DNA of 64,000 nt from Asticcacaulis sp. ZE23SCel15. GTDB taxonomy: Bacteria; Pseudomonadota; Alphaproteobacteria; Caulobacterales; Caulobacteraceae. Under the pieces are notes generated by a model. It was given only the letters and a program-made list of their open reading frames with translations, searched no databases and was not told the DNA's origin. Positions 62,030 through 64,000 of this stretch are shown here, piece by piece. The translations under genes and the position numbers were made by a program. Where the stretch lies: contig NZ_CP130044.1 in assembly GCF_030505395.1 (NCBI RefSeq), positions 2,403,001 to 2,467,000 of the forward strand. Direction: 5' to 3'. Position 1 is the stretch's first letter. The number at the start of each line of letters is the position of its first letter.

Positions 62030-62220
62030 GGGAGAGGGGTCCTTAGGGTGCAGACTTTGGGGTACTGACGGGTCACTTTGTCTGCACCATAACCACAGGA
62101 CATTTAAGAACCCCTAAAATGCGGACAAGTTTTATCAATTTTGGCAGCAGGGGCGCGGGCAGGGGCACAGCCCCTGCACCCGGAACTTGGCGCAGGCGGA
62201 CAGGCCGGTGCTCTTATTTC

Positions 62221-62278
62221 CTCCTCCCCTGTTTACGGGGGAGGTGGCAGACCACCAAAGGTGGGATGACGGAGGGGG
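62221..62278 (+). repeat. CTCCCC palindromic element
   Basis: CTCCTCCCCTGTTTACGGGG then GGAGGTGG, a GGTGG-caga-CCACC stem, and GACGGAGGGGG. It is in tandem with the next copy. Confidence 0.75.
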
Positions 62279-62290
62279 CACTGCTTTTTT

Positions 62291-62364
62291 CTCCTCCCTA
62301 TCAAGCCCTTTAGCGAAGATGGGGAGGTGGATCGGCGCGTGAGCGACGAGACGGAGGGGGATTA
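62291..62364 (+). repeat. CTCCCC palindromic element
   Basis: CTCCTCCC-loop-GGGGAGG, then GTGGATCGGCGC, GCGACGAGACGG and AGGGGGATTA. The GTGGATCGGCGC...GCGACGAGACGG segment recurs inverted at 63018-63078. Confidence 0.8.
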
Positions 62365-62428
62365 CGCCGCTGTTTTTTTTCACCAACGCTCATGGTTATA
62401 AGGTCTGTACAGTGGTAATGCCTCAGCC

Positions 62429-62491
62429 ATCCCCCTCCGTCGGCTACGCTGCGCTTGCCGCCACCTCCCCATGCTTACGCATAGGGAGGAG
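62429..62491 (-). repeat. CTCCCC palindromic element
   Basis: This is the inverted partner of the copy at 62291, with 64 bp between. On the minus strand it contains GTGGCGGCAAGCGCAGCG then GACGGAGGGGGAT, close to the copy at 4754-4810. Confidence 0.8.
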
Positions 62492-62500
62492 AAAAGGCAC

Positions 62501-62540
62501 TTATCCCCTCACGCCTCGTTTCCCCCATGCTTAAGGGATG
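62501..62540 (-). repeat. Possible degenerate CTCCCC element over a start codon
   Basis: On the minus strand CCCTTAAGCATGGGG is followed by a GAGGGGATA tail. It is shorter than the others and reaches the ATG of the next gene, so it may influence that start. Confidence 0.4.
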
Positions 62541-63002
62541 ACTGCCGATGCGCCGACATCTTTTGACCCGAAAGAACGCTTTACGCCCGAAGAGGCCGCC
62601 CGCAGCCGCGAAGAATTCGGCCTGAAACTGGCGGCCTTGCGCGCAACCCATGAGGCGGTGAGCGCAAAACTGGCCCCCAAAATCGACCCGCAGCCAGCCC
62701 CTATAACGCCGAATGAACTGATCAAGCGCATCAAGGGGCTTGATTTGTCGGAACCCGATTTCGGGATTGATATCGAACTTGATGATGATCTGGTGGATGA
62801 GCCAGAGGATGCGCCGAAATGCCCGCCGCGCCTTGATCCGAAAACCGGCCTGTTGTGGCTGGATGAGCGGACGATTCTCGCCACTCAGCATCCGCCGTGG
62901 TTTGAAGCCGGTGGCGGCGAGATGTACTGGCGGGTGGCGCGCGGTGAGGTGAAGCTGGTCTTGCCGGATAGCATCCCTGATGCCATCACCGATAGCAGTT
63001 AA
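62538..63002 (+). CDS. Hypothetical acidic protein
   Basis: 154 residues, soluble. The N-terminal half is charged and helical (FTPEEAARSREEFGLKLAALRATHEAV). The middle is strongly acidic (DFGIDIELDDDLVDEPEDAP), and the last 50 residues may fold (RLDPKTGLLWLDERTILATQHPPWF, MYWRVARGEVKLVLPDSI). I do not recognise a family. ATG 62538 follows AAGGG at very short spacing; that sequence is part of a degenerate repeat. Repeat elements surround the gene on both sides, and there is no obvious operon partner. Confidence 0.6.
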   Translation: MTADAPTSFDPKERFTPEEAARSREEFGLKLAALRATHEAVSAKLAPKIDPQPAPITPNELIKRIKGLDLSEPDFGIDIELDDDLVDEPEDAPKCPPRLDPKTGLLWLDERTILATQHPPWFEAGGGEMYWRVARGEVKLVLPDSIPDAITDSS

Positions 63003-63017
63003 GGCCCAAAAGTTCGC

Positions 63018-63078
63018 AAGCCCCCCACCGTCTCGTCGCTAAAGCGCCGATCCACCTCCCCCGGTACACCGGGGGAGT
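63018..63078 (-). repeat. CTCCCC palindromic element
   Basis: On the minus strand ACTCCCCC-ggtgtacc-GGGGGAGG, then GTGGATCGGCGC, GCGACGAGACGG and TGGGGGGCTT. Its ends match those of the DUF559 unit. Confidence 0.8.
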
Positions 63079-63105
63079 ATAAAAGAATTTCATCCCGCTA
63101 ATTTA

Positions 63106-63163
63106 TACCTCCCCATTTTAATGGGGGGGGACCGCTTTGCGTAGCAAAGGGGTGGTGGGGGTT
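63106..63163 (+). repeat. CTCCCC palindromic element
   Basis: CCTCCCCATTTTAATGGGGG, then CCGCTTTGCGTAGCAAAGGGG and TGGTGGGGGTT. It is inverted relative to the copy at 63018. Confidence 0.7.
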
Positions 63164-63198
63164 CTTTCAGCGACCCCAAGACATATTTATACTATTCG

Positions 63199-63230
63199 CC
63201 TCCCCATCCTCGATCGGGAGGGCGAAGCGA
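63199..63230 (+). repeat. Partial CTCCCC palindromic element
   Basis: CCTCCCCATCCTCGATCGGGA followed by GGGCGAAGCGA gives the first hairpin only. The tail is missing, so it is a truncated copy or a related hairpin. Confidence 0.45.
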
Positions 63231-63293
63231 CTTTGATCGCCATTGTCGCCATCGACAAGATATCTTAATCTTTTAGATTAAAGGGGGCGTTTT

Positions 63294-63560
63294 ATGCATT
63301 TTATCGCGATTGCTTTTTTGGGTTATGTATTCGTCAGTTCCGTCTGGTGGTTCTACCGGGGCATTCGTGATGGCGAGACTATTTTTATGCGGCCGCGCGT
63401 GACCTTTCCGTTCCGGAAACATTTTCCGGAACCGGCGACTATTAAAAAAGACAGCAACGAAGGTTTGGGATTTTACATTGTCATGGTCATGCATGTCTTC
63501 GTAATCATTGTCGTTGGCGGGGTCGGAATGATGGCTCTCTGTTCTGTCCTTACGCCGTGA
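63294..63560 (+). CDS. Small two-helix membrane protein
   Basis: 88 residues. ATG 63294 follows GGGGGC at 5-6 bp. Two hydrophobic segments, about 2-22 ([19 protein letters not shown]) and 61-85 ([21 protein letters not shown]), flank a basic loop ([17 protein letters not shown]). No family is recognised. Its 3' end overlaps the convergent nadK gene by 11 bp. A+T content is higher than in nadK, suggesting an accessory gene. Confidence 0.6.
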   Translation: MHFIAIAFLGYVFVSSVWWFYRGIRDGETIFMRPRVTFPFRKHFPEPATIKKDSNEGLGFYIVMVMHVFVIIVVGGVGMMALCSVLTP

Positions 63561-64000
63561 ACATTTCGGCCAGCACGCGCTCATCAAAACCCTTGCCCGC
63601 ATCAAACAGGATCGTGGCGGACATATCGCGGCATTCTTCGATCTGCACATCCCTGACATGCCTGACTTCAAACGTATCCGCAGAGGCGCTGACCGGGCGT
63701 TTGTCGCCTTCAAGCACCTCAAAGCGCACACGTTTAGTGTGAGGCAGAACCGCGCCGCGCCAGCGCCGGGGACGGAACGCGCTGATCGGGGTGAGGGCCA
63801 GCGCCTGCGCCGTCAGGGGCAGGATCGGGCCGTGGGCCGACAGGTTATAGGCCGTCGATCCGGCGGGTGTGGCCAACATGCAGCCGTCGCAGATCAGTTC
63901 TTCGAGGCGAACCTTATCGTCAACATAGATTTTCAGCTTGGCGCTCTGGTGAGTTTGGCGCAGCAGAGAGACTTCGTTAAGCGCCAGAGCTTCAAAGCTT
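63550..64000 (-). CDS. nadK: NAD kinase, 3' part (cut by the window edge)
   Basis: Phosphorylates NAD+ to NADP+. The window holds the C-terminal 150 residues or so. They read [20 protein letters not shown] through the [36 protein letters not shown] signature, then [19 protein letters not shown]. The NEV and [16 protein letters not shown] motifs are family-defining. The N-terminal GGDG motif lies beyond the right edge. The stop is at 63550, overlapping the small membrane gene in the opposite direction by 11 bp. Confidence 0.93.
   Translation of the reverse strand, partial: SFEALALNEVSLLRQTHQSAKLKIYVDDKVRLEELICDGCMLATPAGSTAYNLSAHGPILPLTAQALALTPISAFRPRRWRGAVLPHTKRVRFEVLEGDKRPVSASADTFEVRHVRDVQIEECRDMSATILFDAGKGFDERVLAEMFTA

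Overview
The window looks like chromosomal DNA from an alphaproteobacterium of the order Caulobacterales, probably Asticcacaulis or a close relative. This rests on protein character and neighbourhoods: a TipF-like EAL protein, an alphaproteobacterial CheY/CheZ pair, DUF2336, DUF3035 and DUF2093 proteins, Tad pilus proteins behind a TTAA-N7-TTAA (CtrA-type) box, and a glycine/methionine-rich Ffh. By eye the G+C is near 58-60 percent, lower than Caulobacter. The genus is an inference. No rRNA, tRNA, CRISPR array or prophage was seen.

Layout. 1-5 kb: an unknown protein, then aroK-aroB and a frameshifted CNNM/CBS transporter gene on the minus strand, and xerD on the plus strand. 5-11 kb: accA, an MscS channel, a ParD/ParE-type toxin-antitoxin pair, tadA, rluB with a very long repetitive tail, rsmD and a 56-residue membrane peptide. 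11-16 kb: mutL, ffh, rpsP, rimM (minus strand; trmD and rplS do not follow). 16-24 kb: an exported methyltransferase, a DUF3035 lipoprotein, ileS-lspA, small membrane proteins, a MaoC protein and ribF. 24-29 kb: a signalling block with cheY-cheZ, a HAD protein, a TipF-like EAL protein and a CheY-like regulator. 29-35 kb: tadE-tadG-xseA-DUF2093-M23 peptidase on the minus strand, then pirin and OsmC. 35-45 kb: an M61 peptidase, a CaCA antiporter and tamA-tamB. 45-50 kb: a trehalose cluster, otsB-GH15-otsA. 50-58 kb: an S9 peptidase, glutaminase, a small DUF559 mobile element, a frameshifted selO and a TonB receptor. 58-64 kb: a degenerate hybrid histidine kinase, DUF2336, an Hpt protein, two unknown small genes and the 3' part of nadK.

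The most unusual feature is a family of about 15 palindromic intergenic elements. Each has a CTCCCC...GGGGAG hairpin, then a second hairpin whose sequence varies while its pairing is kept, then a GAGGGGG tail. Most sit as inverted doublets with 16-64 bp between. In one doublet (53178-53704) the spacer is a DUF559 nuclease-like gene, and that unit is bounded by perfect 19-bp terminal inverted repeats. This suggests an autonomous element with non-autonomous derivatives, comparable in logic to RAYT/REP or MITE systems.

A second cross-cutting observation concerns the frameshifts. All three suspected ones (CNNM/CBS gene, rpsP tail, selO) fall on GAGTTC/GAACTC, and each is repaired by restoring GAGTC, which is a GANTC (CcrM) site. 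This points to a methylation-linked base-calling error rather than real gene decay, though it cannot be proven here.
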